Assembly: GCF_019443425.1 (NCBI RefSeq)
Contig: NZ_CP080382.1
Coordinates: 2,294,001-2,358,000, forward strand
DNA: 64,000 nt
From: Arthrobacter sp. PAMC25284
Lineage (GTDB): Bacteria; Actinomycetota; Actinomycetes; Actinomycetales; Micrococcaceae
Reading direction: 5' to 3'
Positions 41,454 through 51,142 of this stretch are shown one piece after another. The first letter of the stretch is position 1, and the number at the start of each line of letters is the position of its first letter. The position numbers and the translations under genes are program-made. A model generated the notes under the pieces. The model ran no database searches, was not told the DNA's origin, and was given only the letters and a program-made list of their open reading frames with translations.

Positions 41454-44021
41454 ATGCCTGAGGGCACCGCGACGTCCAACGGGAAGCAACGCGTCCGCGT
41501 GGCCGGCCGGGAACTCTTCGTCACCAACCTGGATAAGGTGATCTACCCGGAAACCGGGACCACCAAGGCCGACGTCCTCGCGTACTACGCCGCGGTGGCC
41601 CCCGTGCTGATTCCGGCCGCTGCCAACCGCCCGGCGACCCGGAAGCGCTGGGTCCACGGTGTGGGCACGGCCGAGGCCCCCGGTGAGATGTTCTTCCAGA
41701 AGAACCTGGACGATTCGACTCCCGGGTGGGTGCCGCGAGCGTTCATCGTTCACAAGGAACGTACCAACCAGTACCCGCTGGTCAATGATCCCGCCACACT
41801 GGCCTGGCTGGCCCAGATCGCGGCACTGGAGATCCACGTTCCGCAATGGCGGGTTGATTCGCGCGGCAATGCCATGAATCCGGACCGGCTGGTCCTGGAC
41901 CTGGATCCGGGCGAAGGGGCGGGGCTGGCAGAGTGCGTGGAAGTCGCCCGGCTGGCCCGGGCCATTCTGCAGGATGTGGGCCTGGACCCGGTCCCGGTGA
42001 CGAGCGGCAGCAAGGGAATCCATCTCTATGCCGCCCTGGACGGAACCCGGAGCTCCGAACAGATCTCGGACTTCGCGCACGAACTGGCCCGGTCGCTGGA
42101 GGCCGATCATCCGGGGCTGGTGGTCAGTGATATGAAGAAGGCCCTGCGCGCCGGCAAGGTCCTGGTGGACTGGAGCCAGAACAGCTCCGCGAAAACCACG
42201 ATCGTGCCCTATTCCCTCCGCGGCAGGCCCCGGCCCACCGTGGCCGCCCCGCGGACCTGGCGCGAGCTCGGCTCACGGTCCCTGCACCAGCTCGACTACC
42301 GCGAAGTCACCAAAAGGGTGGAGTCCGGCAAGGATCCCTTCGCCGTCATCTCGGGCGGCCGCCGCACCGGCGGCGGGCCGCCCGCAGAGCAGTCGGGCGC
42401 CGCGGTAGGCACCGGACCGGACGACGACGGCGATCCGCGGCTGGAGGAGTACCGGAAGAAGCGGGATGCGGCAGGAACGCCCGAGCCGTTCACGGCCGGG
42501 CGGCACCCCGCCCCGGCGGAGGGAGGAACCCTCCGGGAGCAGTTCGTCATCCAGGAACACCACGCCCGGCGGCTGCACTTTGACTTCCGGCTGGAGCGCG
42601 ACGGCGTGCTGGTGTCGTGGGCACTCCCGAAAGGCGTCCCGGTCTCCGGGACGAAAAACCACCTCGCAGTGCAGACGGAGGACCATCCGCTGGACTACGC
42701 CGGCTTCGAAGGGACTATCCCCGAAGGCCAGTACGGCGCCGGGACAGTCAGCATCTGGGACCGCGGCCACTACGAAAGTGAAAAATGGATTGCGGGCAAA
42801 GAAGTCATCGCCGTGCTCACCGGCCAAAACGGCGGTGGCCTGGGCGGAACCCGCCGATTCGCCCTCATCCACACCGGCCAGGGCGACGACCAGTGGCTCA
42901 TCCACCTCATGGATTCCCCGGATTCGACGCAGGAGCACGCCTCCGTCCCGGCGGTTTCGGAGGTCGGCCAGGCCGGCGCAATCACCAGCGCGACGGCGGC
43001 CAGTGCAGCAACGGACGGTACAGCGGCGGACGGCACGTCCCCGCACGTGCCGGATTTCCGGCCGATGCTTGCCAGTTCCGGGACGGTCGCCGATCTGGCA
43101 GGAAAGAACTGGCAATTCGAGCTCAAATGGGACGGAATCCGTGCCCTGGTCCTGGGGGATGCAACGGCCATCCGGCTGATCAGCCGCAACGGTATCGATA
43201 TCTCCGCAAGCTACCCCGAGCTGACTGAACGCAGTTGCTGGCCGGAACGGGACTTCGCCGCCGACGGTGAAATCATCGCCGTCGGGCGCTCCGGGCGGCC
43301 TGACTTCGGGCTTCTCCAGGCCCGGATGAAACTCACTAAGTCCGCCGAGGTCGCCCAGGCGCAGCTCACGACGCCGGTGCGGCTGATGCTCTTCGACCTG
43401 CTCTCCGACGGCGGCGAGGACCTCCGCTCCCTGCCGCTGGGCGAGCGCCGGTCCCGGCTGGAAGGGTTTTTCGAGGCCTCCGGCTGCCCGGTCCGGCTCT
43501 CCGACGTGGTCGACGGCGACGTCGCGCACATCCTGGAAAGCACCCGGGAACTCGGGCTGGAAGGGGTCATGGCGAAGCGGGTGGACGGCCGATACGTCGG
43601 GCAGCGCAGCAGGTCGTGGCTCAAGCTCAAGTTCGAACGGACCCAGGAGGTGGTGGTCGGCGGCTGGCGTACCGGAAAAGGCGATCGCAAGGACTCGCTG
43701 GGCTCGCTGCTCCTTGGCATCCCTGAAGGCTCGGGACTGCGGTATGTGGGGCGGGTGGGCAGCGGGTTCGGCACCCGGGAACTGCGGGAACTGCGGGAGA
43801 AACTCGATGCCATCCCCCGGAAGACGTCTCCCTTCGTCGAGGTTCCGGACACAGATGCATCCGACGCCCACTGGGTGAGCGCCAGGCTCGTCGGCGAAGT
43901 CAGCTACGGGGACTGGACCGGCAGCGGAAAGCTGCGGCACCCGGTGTGGCGCGGCTGGCGGCTGGATAAGAAACCGGCCGACGTCGCACTGGAAGACTGG
44001 CCGCCGGCCCTGACCACCTAG
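41454..44021 (+). CDS. ligD: multifunctional ATP-dependent DNA ligase LigD
   Basis: An 855-residue NHEJ enzyme with the actinobacterial domain order. Polymerase/primase: about 1-300 (LFVTNLDKVIYPETG, LVLDLDPGEG with metal-binding Asp residues, TSGSKGIHLY). 3'-phosphoesterase: about 355-495 (FVIQEHHARRLHFDFRLE, DHPLDYAGFEGTIPEGQYGAG). Ligase: about 540-850 (nucleophile Lys in FELKWDGIRA, DGEIIAVG, EGVMAKR, SWLKLK, and an OB-fold end). The ATG at 41454 follows GGAGGTGAAGACCC. It is paired divergently with ku. Confidence 0.94.
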   Translation: MPEGTATSNGKQRVRVAGRELFVTNLDKVIYPETGTTKADVLAYYAAVAPVLIPAAANRPATRKRWVHGVGTAEAPGEMFFQKNLDDSTPGWVPRAFIVHKERTNQYPLVNDPATLAWLAQIAALEIHVPQWRVDSRGNAMNPDRLVLDLDPGEGAGLAECVEVARLARAILQDVGLDPVPVTSGSKGIHLYAALDGTRSSEQISDFAHELARSLEADHPGLVVSDMKKALRAGKVLVDWSQNSSAKTTIVPYSLRGRPRPTVAAPRTWRELGSRSLHQLDYREVTKRVESGKDPFAVISGGRRTGGGPPAEQSGAAVGTGPDDDGDPRLEEYRKKRDAAGTPEPFTAGRHPAPAEGGTLREQFVIQEHHARRLHFDFRLERDGVLVSWALPKGVPVSGTKNHLAVQTEDHPLDYAGFEGTIPEGQYGAGTVSIWDRGHYESEKWIAGKEVIAVLTGQNGGGLGGTRRFALIHTGQGDDQWLIHLMDSPDSTQEHASVPAVSEVGQAGAITSATAASAATDGTAADGTSPHVPDFRPMLASSGTVADLAGKNWQFELKWDGIRALVLGDATAIRLISRNGIDISASYPELTERSCWPERDFAADGEIIAVGRSGRPDFGLLQARMKLTKSAEVAQAQLTTPVRLMLFDLLSDGGEDLRSLPLGERRSRLEGFFEASGCPVRLSDVVDGDVAHILESTRELGLEGVMAKRVDGRYVGQRSRSWLKLKFERTQEVVVGGWRTGKGDRKDSLGSLLLGIPEGSGLRYVGRVGSGFGTRELRELREKLDAIPRKTSPFVEVPDTDASDAHWVSARLVGEVSYGDWTGSGKLRHPVWRGWRLDKKPADVALEDWPPALTT

Positions 44022-44127
44022 CCTGGCCGTGCCACCTTGCTTCAGCAACAGACCGGCGGCCTGCTACCGCAATTGCGCGGCGGTCCCCGGCGGTTTGTCA
44101 CCAGCCGGGCACGGCCGCGCGAATTTC

Positions 44128-44385
44128 CTAGTCGTGGTGCGGCAGTTGGGGCCTGCTGGTCCGGTGCACGGCCGCGTCCGCCACTTGCTGGCCACGCTGC
44201 CCGCTTGCGGTGTCGCGGTCTTTGGGATGGCGGTGCTTACCGCTCCCGTCCGGCCATTGCTGCCCCGCCGGCGGCGGAGGCGGCACATGGTGGACAGGCT
44301 CGGGGCCAGGCGCCTCATCCATGGATTCGGCCAAATGGCTTGCTACCTCCGGTTCGATGGTATTTCCGGCGTCGTGTTCGGCCAT
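44128..44385 (-). CDS. putative small Pro/His-rich protein
   Basis: An 85-residue product starting MAEHDAGNTIEPEVASHLAE, with a run HHVPPPPPAGQ in the middle and a basic His-rich tail. The ATG at 44385 follows GGAAAGGAAGAGCA, a good ribosome site. Composition suggests a disordered protein. No family is recognised; it could be a chance ORF in the 700-base gap after ligD. Confidence 0.4.
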   Translation of the reverse strand: MAEHDAGNTIEPEVASHLAESMDEAPGPEPVHHVPPPPPAGQQWPDGSGKHRHPKDRDTASGQRGQQVADAAVHRTSRPQLPHHD

Positions 44386-44749
44386 TGCTCTTCCTTTCCG
44401 CTGCGCACGTGCTCCTGGGTGAAATGAAGTGTCCAATAATCGTAGGTCGGCAGGCGTGAGATGTCTGTAGCCGCACCTCCCCAGCGTCGAAAACCAGGGG
44501 TTGCAGGGCGCAGAACGGCGGATCTGGAAAGAAGTTTCCGGCGACCGCGGCCAGCTCCTCTGCTTCCCAGTATCCGCAAGGCAGGATCGGTGAACAGCAG
44601 ACCTCAATTACCGAGCAAAATGCGGCCAAAAACGACGAAAATACACCATCGAACTCGGAATCGCCCCGGAAATTGCCTAAAATTGATGGTCTGCCCGGAG
44701 CCGGGCAGGTTCACGTCGCAAGCAAATGACCTCCACAGGAGCCGCCCAA
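44386..44749 (+). other. upstream region of the ProP-like transporter
   Basis: No gene supported over about 360 bases. It is less GC-rich than its surroundings near 44620-44690. TAAAAT in cctaaaattg is a plausible -10, followed by a small perfect hairpin (ctgcccg-gagc-cgggcag, 44692-44709) in the leader. Osmotic or other control might act here but no known riboswitch was recognised. Confidence 0.35.
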
Positions 44750-46349
44750 ATGCCCACAGACCGCAGCATGACCGACTCTCCGGCAGGCGTCACCGACGCC
44801 AGCGGAACCAACCAGGCACCCGCGGGTGCAGAGAAGCCGAAGTTGCTTCGCCGTCGCCGATTGAAGGAATCCGACGTCAACGTTGTCGACAAGCCGATGC
44901 TGAAAAAGGCCCTCGGCGGCACCATCGTGGGAAACACGATGGAATGGTACGACGTCGGCGTATTCGGATACCTCATCACCACCATGGGCCCGGTGTTCCT
45001 GCCGGAAGCGGATAAGTCGGTCCAGACCTTGTTCCTGCTGGGCACGTTCGCGGCGACGTTCATTGCCCGGCCGCTCGGCGGAGTCATCTTCGGCTGGTTC
45101 GGTGACAAGATCGGACGGCAGAAGGTCCTGGCTGCGACGCTGATGCTTATGGCCGCCAGCACGTTCGCGATCGGGCTGCTCCCGGGCTACGCCCAGATCG
45201 GCATCTGGGGCCGCGGCCCTGCTGGTGTTGCTCAAGATTGTCCAGGGCTTCTCCACCGGTGGTGAGTACGCCGGCGCCACTACGTTCGTGAGCGAATACT
45301 CCCCTGACGCCCGCCGCGGCTTCTTTGCCAGCTTCCTGGACCTCGGCAGCTACCTGGGCTTCGCGATCGGCGCCGCCTTCGTTTCGGGCCTGCAGCTCAC
45401 GCTGGGCCAGAGCACCATGGAGGAATGGGGCTGGCGCATTCCCTTCCTCGTCGCCGGACCGCTGGGCCTGATCGCCGTCTACTTCCGGAGCAAGATCGAG
45501 GAATCCCCGCAGTTCCAGGCCACCCTGGACGCCCAGGAGAGCCTCGCCAAGAACGCCGGCACCGCGGACGGCGTCGGCACCAAGGGCCCGGTCGGCATCG
45601 TGAAGGCCTACTGGCGGTCCATCATCGTAGCCATGGTCCTGGTTGCCGCAGCCAACACCGCCGGGTATGCGCTGACCTCCTACATGCCGACGTACCTGAC
45701 GGAGTCCAAGGGCTACGACCCGGTCCACGGCACCCTCCTGACCATCCCGGTGCTGGTCGTGATGAGCCTGTGCATCCCACTGACCGGAAAGCTCTCGGAC
45801 CGGATCGGCCGCCGCCCCGTGCTCTGGATCGGGGCCTTCAGCACCGTCGTCCTGGCCGCCCCGGCCTTCCTGCTGATCGGCGTCGGCGAAATCTGGTCCA
45901 CGCTGCTGGGCCTGGGCCTGATCGCCTTCCCGGTGACGTTCTACGTCGCCAACCTGGCCTCGGCGCTGCCGGCGCAGTTCCCGACGTCGAGCCGCTACGG
46001 CGCAATGGGCATTGCGTACAACTTTTCAGTCGCCATCTTCGGCGGGACCACGCCGTTCATCGTCGCCGCCCTTATCGCGGTCACCGGCAACGACATGATG
46101 CCCGCGTATTACCTGATGGCCACCTCGGCCATTGGCGCCGTGGCCATCTATTTCCTGAAGGAATCGGCGCGGCGGCCGCTGCCGGGATCCATGCCCAGCG
46201 TGGACAGCAGCGCCGAAGCCTGCGAACTCGTCGCTACCCAGGATGAGAATCCGCTGATCGACCTCGAGCAGATGGAGATGCCCTTCGCGGATCCGGCGAT
46301 GGATTCCGACCCGGACCGCTATGCAGAACGGGTCCCCGCCCGGGTCTAG
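44750..46349 (+). pseudogene. ProP-like MHS family transporter, frameshifted
   Basis: A metabolite:H+ symporter most like proline/betaine permease ProP. The first frame has [38 protein letters not shown] and GYAQIGIW, then fails at GGGG 45207-45210. Removing one G gives [23 protein letters not shown] and the rest to 46349 (SYMPTYLTESKGYD, KLSDRIGRRPVLWIG). About 532 residues if joined, with a long acidic C-terminal tail. The ATG at 44750 follows AGGAGCCGCCCAA; an ATG at 44726 precedes that site. As written, the first frame stops at 45265. Confidence 0.83.
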
Positions 46350-46380
46350 GCTGGAAGCTGAAAGGCCAAAGCCCGGAGCG

Positions 46381-46425
46381 GAAGGCCTGTCCTGGGTTTG
46401 TTTATTGAATGCAGGACAGGCCTTC
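46381..46425 (+). terminator. hairpin after the ProP-like gene
   Basis: A perfect 14-bp stem, gaaggcctgtcctg with caggacaggccttc, around a 17-base AT-rich loop, 32 bases past the stop. Probably the transporter's terminator. The loop is larger than usual. Confidence 0.65.
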
Positions 46426-46484
46426 GCCATGCCCGGACCGGCCGGGTAAACATCAAGGATCGGCTACGGACAAGGAGTGCACAC

Positions 46485-47546
46485 GTGGACTTCTTCCTGC
46501 GGCACATCCGCATTCTGCACACCCTGGCTCCAGCCAACAACGATCACGTCTCGGCATGGCGAGTGGCCATAAGCGTCGCTGTTCCCACGCTGGCGCTGCT
46601 GGCCGCGGGACGCACGGACCTGACAATCTATGCTGTTTTTGGCGCCTTGACCGGAATGTATGGCCGGACGGAACCGCACCAACTCAGGTTGAGGCACCAG
46701 GGGCAGGCTGCGGTCCTCCTGGTGGGAGGGGTGGCCGTCGGCGTGGCCCTCTCGGTGGGGCACGTCCATTCGCTGGAGCTCGTGGCGGCCGAGGCAATCT
46801 TCGCCTTTGGCGCGTCGTTGTTCGCGGACCGGATGCGACTCAAGCCCAACGGCCCGTTCTTCAGCATCCTGGCCCTGGGCGCCTGCGCGTCCATCCCCGC
46901 CGCCGTTCCGTGGCATACAGCTGTTCTCATCGCTGCCGCGTCATCCGTCTTTTCCCTGCTGGTTGGATTTGGCGGATGGATCCGTACCCGTGAGTGGCAG
47001 CCCCGCGCTGGACGGGGAGACACTCCGCTGCCCCGTGCGCACCGCCGCCGTGCGTGGATCCATGCCGCCCGGTATGTCGTCGCGGTAGGGGCTGCCGGAT
47101 CGATCGGGGTGCTCAGCGGAAGCGGCCACCCGCATTGGGCCATGGCCGCGGCAGCCGTTCCCCTGGCCGGGGCGGACATGCCCAGCAGCGTCTACCGGGG
47201 AATCCACCGGATCATCGGCACCCTGTTGGGTTTGGTGGTGGTCGCTTTCGTCCTGTTCCCTTGGCCCGGGTCGCCGTTGCGGGCCTTCCCCGGGCAGGAG
47301 TCCGCGGTCCTGGCCGTGCTGGTCATCGTTCTGCAGTTCACGACCGAACTGTTCATGACCCGGCACTATGGCCTCGCCATGGTCTCCTTCACCCCGCTAA
47401 TCCTGCTGGTCGGACAACTCGCCGCGCCGGATGACCCTTATATCCTCGTGACGGAGCGCGCCGTCGAGACCCTGGTGGGCGCCGTTGTCGGCATTCTTGT
47501 GGTGGTGCTGATCAGGCGCAGGTCGAGCAACATTCCATTGCGGTAA
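46485..47546 (+). CDS. FUSC/aromatic acid exporter-like membrane protein
   Basis: A 353-residue protein with two blocks of membrane helices (about residues 20-175 and 215-345) typical of FUSC-family proteins. Visible: VSAWRVAISVAVPTLALLAAG, TIYAVFGALTGMYGR, and the repeat-like HWAMAAAAVPLAGADMPSSVYRGIHRIIGTLLG. The GTG at 46485 has AAGGAG eight bases upstream; the open frame reaches 46398 but crosses the preceding hairpin. Family members export aromatic acids or similar compounds; the substrate here is unknown. Confidence 0.8.
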   Translation: MDFFLRHIRILHTLAPANNDHVSAWRVAISVAVPTLALLAAGRTDLTIYAVFGALTGMYGRTEPHQLRLRHQGQAAVLLVGGVAVGVALSVGHVHSLELVAAEAIFAFGASLFADRMRLKPNGPFFSILALGACASIPAAVPWHTAVLIAAASSVFSLLVGFGGWIRTREWQPRAGRGDTPLPRAHRRRAWIHAARYVVAVGAAGSIGVLSGSGHPHWAMAAAAVPLAGADMPSSVYRGIHRIIGTLLGLVVVAFVLFPWPGSPLRAFPGQESAVLAVLVIVLQFTTELFMTRHYGLAMVSFTPLILLVGQLAAPDDPYILVTERAVETLVGAVVGILVVVLIRRRSSNIPLR

Positions 47547-47551
47547 TCCGT

Positions 47552-47578
47552 CCAACCAACCCTTGAAGCGGCGGTTGG
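47552..47578. terminator. possible bidirectional terminator
   Basis: ccaacc (47552-47557) and ggttgg (47573-47578) form a six-bp stem in the 43-base gap between the convergent FUSC and SDR genes. The stem is weak. Confidence 0.3.
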
Positions 47579-47589
47579 GATCCCGTGTG

Positions 47590-48372
47590 CTACTTCGCCC
47601 GCCGTGGCCGAACGGCCGTGACCCTCGCCGGCAGGAACTGCAGCGCCGCCACCAGGACTTTATATCGCCGGCTCGGGACTGAGACCGCCTTGCCGCGTTG
47701 GTTGTCCGCAAGTCCTTCACTGACCACCCGCCGAACCTCGAGCCACATCCAGCGCGGGACCATCGTTTTATCCATGCCCATCCGCTCGTGGAACTCGGTG
47801 TGGGTGAATCCCGGGCAAACGGCTGTGACCTTCACCCCTCGTGCGGAGTAGGCCACGTTGGCCCAGCGCGAGAAACCCAGCAGCCAGGCCTTCGCGGCGG
47901 AGTAGGTCCCGTTGGAGGCGAACGCCGCGACGCTGGCCACGTTGATGATCCTGCCGGACCGCCGCGCCAGCATCCCCTGCAGTGCTGCGTGCGTGAGTTC
48001 CAGGGCTGTCTCGACGTGCAGTTTGAGGTGCTGTTTCTCCTCGGAAACATCGTTTTGCTCGAAGGAATGCAGCAACCCGATACCGGCATTATTGACCAGG
48101 ATCCCGACGGGCCTTGTGGGGTCGCTGAGCCGCTCGACGACCGCCGCCACGCCGGCGTCGTCCGTCAGATCCGCGGCAATTACCTCGGTCCGGATGCTGT
48201 AGCGCTGCTCCAGTTCCGCAGCCTTCGTCCCGAGCCGGTCCTTGTTCCGGGCCACCAGCACAACGTTGTGCCCGTGCTCGGCGAGCTGGCGCGCAAATTC
48301 CGCGCCGATACCGGCGGTGGCTCCCGTGATGAGGGCAGTGGTGCTGGCGGTATCAGGGGTGGTTGGGGTCAT
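47590..48372 (-). CDS. short-chain dehydrogenase/reductase
   Basis: A 260-residue SDR with ALITGATAGIGAEFARQL for cofactor binding, NNAGIGLL, the Ser in INVASVAAF and the catalytic YSAAK. Arg after the second strand (VARNKDRL) suggests NADP preference. The overall pattern matches the DltE/YvaG-like classical SDRs with a C-terminal basic tail. The start is leaderless: TAGGCT ends six bases before the ATG at 48372. The substrate is unknown. Confidence 0.85.
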   Translation of the reverse strand: MTPTTPDTASTTALITGATAGIGAEFARQLAEHGHNVVLVARNKDRLGTKAAELEQRYSIRTEVIAADLTDDAGVAAVVERLSDPTRPVGILVNNAGIGLLHSFEQNDVSEEKQHLKLHVETALELTHAALQGMLARRSGRIINVASVAAFASNGTYSAAKAWLLGFSRWANVAYSARGVKVTAVCPGFTHTEFHERMGMDKTMVPRWMWLEVRRVVSEGLADNQRGKAVSVPSRRYKVLVAALQFLPARVTAVRPRRAK

Positions 48373-48378
48373 AGCGAC

Positions 48379-48384
48379 AGCCTA
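48379..48384 (-). promoter_or_regulatory. -10 element of leaderless SDR mRNA
   Basis: TAGGCT on the minus strand, six bases before the ATG at 48372, the same arrangement as at 27937 and 35202. Confidence 0.5.
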
Positions 48385-48403
48385 GTCCCCCGGCTCCGCG
48401 GCG

Positions 48404-49141
48404 TCAGCCGGTCGCCGGCCCCGGAGTGAGTTCTTTCGCTTCGGCTGTCCCGCCGGAAACACAATCCCCATCGTGCAGGTGGCGGTCTTGGATTTCCTCG
48501 GCAGCGAGTTCGTACCAGGTGTGCGCGCCGAACGATGGCCTGGCCGTGTCAAGGTGGCTGAACAGTGCGTCGGCGAGCCGGCACAATGCGATGTCCGAAA
48601 GGGCACGGACGGTGGCGGCCGGATCAAGAGTGCCCTCGAAGTACGCCGACAGTTCCAGCCCATCGTTGGGTTCGCCGAGGAGGTCCAGCCTCAGATGCTC
48701 TTCAGGGCGGACCTCGGCCCACCGGCCGGGCCCGGCTCCGGCCGGTACCAGCGCCCCGCCCGAGCCGGCCGGAAGTCCGGATTCCAGATCGGCGAGGACC
48801 TCGCCCCCGGCACCGACGTGAAGCAGGCAGATCGGCAGATCGGCAGGCTCTTCTAGGGTTAGCCGGACATGCTGGCCGGCGGCTGCTGTCCCGGCCGGAT
48901 TGGTACCTGTCCGGATTCCCGCCGCAGCCATCCGCCGCAGGTCCAGCAGCACTTCGGGATCCAGGTGGGAGGCGCCCCGAAGGTCAAGGATGACGTTGGC
49001 TTCCGCCGCGACGCGGGCGGCACGGCGCAGGATATGGTGCAGTGCCTCGGAGTCCGACTGGGTGACGCAGCCGGTGACTTCAACGGTGACTTGGGCGGGA
49101 TCAATGTCCACACGGACAAGCACACGCAGTTTGTGGTTCAT
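48404..49141 (-). CDS. STAS-like domain protein with unassigned C-terminal region
   Basis: A 245-residue protein. The first about 95 residues (VTVEVTGCVTQSDSEALHHIL, NVILDLRGASHLDPEVLLDLRRM) have the shape of a STAS/anti-sigma-antagonist domain, though the usual phosphorylated Ser is not clear. The remainder is hydrophilic with LRLDLLGEPNDGLELSAYFEGTLDPAATVRAL and is not recognised. The ATG at 49141 follows TTTGGAGTACCC. It is not adjacent to an anti-sigma factor. Possibly a regulatory partner protein; function unproven. Confidence 0.6.
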   Translation of the reverse strand: MNHKLRVLVRVDIDPAQVTVEVTGCVTQSDSEALHHILRRAARVAAEANVILDLRGASHLDPEVLLDLRRMAAAGIRTGTNPAGTAAAGQHVRLTLEEPADLPICLLHVGAGGEVLADLESGLPAGSGGALVPAGAGPGRWAEVRPEEHLRLDLLGEPNDGLELSAYFEGTLDPAATVRALSDIALCRLADALFSHLDTARPSFGAHTWYELAAEEIQDRHLHDGDCVSGGTAEAKELTPGPATG

Positions 49142-49267
49142 GGGTACTCCAAAGGGACACATCCAAGAGCCAGCTGCATAACTCCAGTTCGACCATACGG
49201 TGTTGTTATCCGACCCACAAGCCCGGCTTTGCCGCGCCAGCCCTTTCCGGGACGGCGCGAAGCAGGC

Positions 49268-49612
49268 TCAGGCCCCTTCGGGCGGGCGCTCAGGCCAGTC
49301 CACGTACTGGTTGTAGGCGTCGTGCTTGCGCAGGTAGCGGTAGGTGAAGGGGCAGTTGGGAATGATCCGCTTGCCGGCTGCGACGACGTCGTCGAGGGCG
49401 AAGTGCGCCAGCACTTTTGCCAGGCCCCGCCCTTGGAAGGCCTCCGCGGTGTCGGTGTGAACGAAGTCGATGTGGCCGGGTCTGTCGATGAAGCGGATCC
49501 GGACGGCCGGCTGGGCTCCGACGTGCAACTCATAGCAGTGCAGCTCATCGTTGCGGGTGGTGGTGACGTCCGGATTGAACCGGTCTTCAGTTGCTGCCGA
49601 GTTCTCCGTCAT
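49268..49612 (-). CDS. GNAT-fold N-acetyltransferase (YjdJ-like)
   Basis: A 114-residue minimal acetyltransferase. The acetyl-CoA loop is AEAFQGRGLAKVLAHFAL, and the end IIPNCPFTYRYLRKH is the typical signature of the small YjdJ/GtlB-type group. The ATG at 49612 overlaps the stop of the acyltransferase-3 gene (ATGA), so it is translationally coupled. Substrate unknown. Confidence 0.85.
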   Translation of the reverse strand: MTENSAATEDRFNPDVTTTRNDELHCYELHVGAQPAVRIRFIDRPGHIDFVHTDTAEAFQGRGLAKVLAHFALDDVVAAGKRIIPNCPFTYRYLRKHDAYNQYVDWPERPPEGA

Positions 49613-50946
49613 GGTTCGAGATTGGCACTTAATGGCGGGTGTGGCAATGGTGGCGCGGAGGCTTCGGGCCGGGCGCCGGCGGTATCCCGCGCGGGGGCGC
49701 GGCCCAGGAGCAGGGTGGCGAGGACGAAGCATGCCGCGCCTCCGCCAAGGAGGCCCAGGGTGAGCCCGTTGAGTGCGGCATCGGAGACGGGGATAAAAAC
49801 GACGACGGCGGCCGTGACCACGGCGGCCGCGGGCCGGCCGCGGGTGTGGGAGGACGCCGTCGGTAATTCCTCCAACGGGCCAAACAGTGCCAGGACCGGC
49901 AGGAGCAGCGCCATCACGGCGAGCAGCACAAGCGGCCTGCCCCACCACCATGCGGCGGTTCCTCCCGCCGGCTGGGGGAATCCGGTCAGCAGGAGCAGCC
50001 CGGACATGGCCGCCAGGACGGGAAGGTGCCACAAATACACGGTCATCGCCCGGCGGCCGGCCCCTGCCACGAGCCGCAAGACCCACTCAACCGACGCAAG
50101 CCGGTGCAGCCACGGGCGGAACAGCTGCAGGGCGGCGGCCTGGGAAATGCCAAGAAACAAAAGGCTCGCATTGGGCGGGTTGAGATTCGCCAGCATATTT
50201 CCCGGGTAGAGCCCCAGCAGCACCAACAGCCCCAGGCCCAGATTGCCGGCAAGGATGATTCCCGCCAGGTTGTGGCGGCCCAGGCGCTGCAGCCAGCCGT
50301 CCTCAACCATAAATCCGAGTTGCTGGACGGCGCACCAGAGGAAAATCATATTTGCGTGGGCAAGCAGCGGCAGCACCCCCCGCAGGCAATCGATGGCAAT
50401 CACCAGCGAGACAAGGCCGGCCAGTGTCAACCAGGGTGCACGGGCATGCAGGGCGGCCAGGCAGGGCACGTTCAACTGGGCGGCCAGGTACGCGGCGAGG
50501 AACCACAGTGGCATGCCGGCCCCTGCGGCCAGCAACTCGATGACCTGCGGATCCACGCCGGCCAGGCGTGCGGCCCACAGCCCGGTGAACATCACGCCGA
50601 GCAATACGGCCGCCGGGCGGATGAGGCGCAGCATCCGGGCCTGAATGTAGTCGTAGGCGCTGCCGCCCCGGGACCGGAGCCGGCGCCAGGACTGCAGTCC
50701 GGTGATACCGCCGGCCACAAAGAACAGCGGCATCACTTGAAGCACCCAGATGACCGGCAGGAACCACGGCTGGTTTTCCAGGGTGTTCTCCGAGGTCACA
50801 GTGCCGTCGGGGTGCAGCACGGGGCTCACCATCATGGTGTGGGCTACGACGACGAGGGCAAGACAGATGAACCTGGCGAGGTCAATCACCAGGTCACGGC
50901 CCGGGACCATGACCGGAACCGCCTTCCGCTGCCGCGGAACACGCAT
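49609..50946 (-). CDS. acyltransferase family 3 membrane protein
   Basis: A 445-residue protein with about ten membrane segments. The first helix carries the family signature RDLVIDLARFICLALVVVAHTMM. Further blocks are MPLFFVAGGITGLQSW, MPLWFLAAYLAAQL and TVYLWHLPVL (His in a helix). Such proteins transfer acyl groups to exported glycans or lipids across the membrane. The ATG at 50946 follows AGGGGGCACA; the frame is open to 51000. It is coupled to the GNAT gene. The acceptor is unknown. Confidence 0.85.
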   Translation of the reverse strand: MRVPRQRKAVPVMVPGRDLVIDLARFICLALVVVAHTMMVSPVLHPDGTVTSENTLENQPWFLPVIWVLQVMPLFFVAGGITGLQSWRRLRSRGGSAYDYIQARMLRLIRPAAVLLGVMFTGLWAARLAGVDPQVIELLAAGAGMPLWFLAAYLAAQLNVPCLAALHARAPWLTLAGLVSLVIAIDCLRGVLPLLAHANMIFLWCAVQQLGFMVEDGWLQRLGRHNLAGIILAGNLGLGLLVLLGLYPGNMLANLNPPNASLLFLGISQAAALQLFRPWLHRLASVEWVLRLVAGAGRRAMTVYLWHLPVLAAMSGLLLLTGFPQPAGGTAAWWWGRPLVLLAVMALLLPVLALFGPLEELPTASSHTRGRPAAAVVTAAVVVFIPVSDAALNGLTLGLLGGGAACFVLATLLLGRAPARDTAGARPEASAPPLPHPPLSANLEP

Positions 50947-51142
50947 TGTGCCCCCTGGAACCGGCGAACACGGCTTGCTGGTATGCCGCCTGTCCTTCAT
51001 TGTGGCCCTTGCTGCGGTCGACGGCCAGCAACGGGACGGAAGATCCGCCCCGGGACGCTGGTGCTGCGGCGGCCTGCAGAAAACGCAGGGACCAGGACCA
51101 TCGAATGGCCCTGGTGCCTGCGTATCTCTTCAACCGGGGGCG

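Noticed and set aside
42273..44048. 591-codon minus-strand open frame
   Set aside because: Antisense shadow of ligD, whose motifs are unambiguous.
44692..44709. Riboswitch in the ProP-like leader
   Set aside because: Only one small hairpin is evident and no known c-di-AMP or other aptamer sequence is visible.
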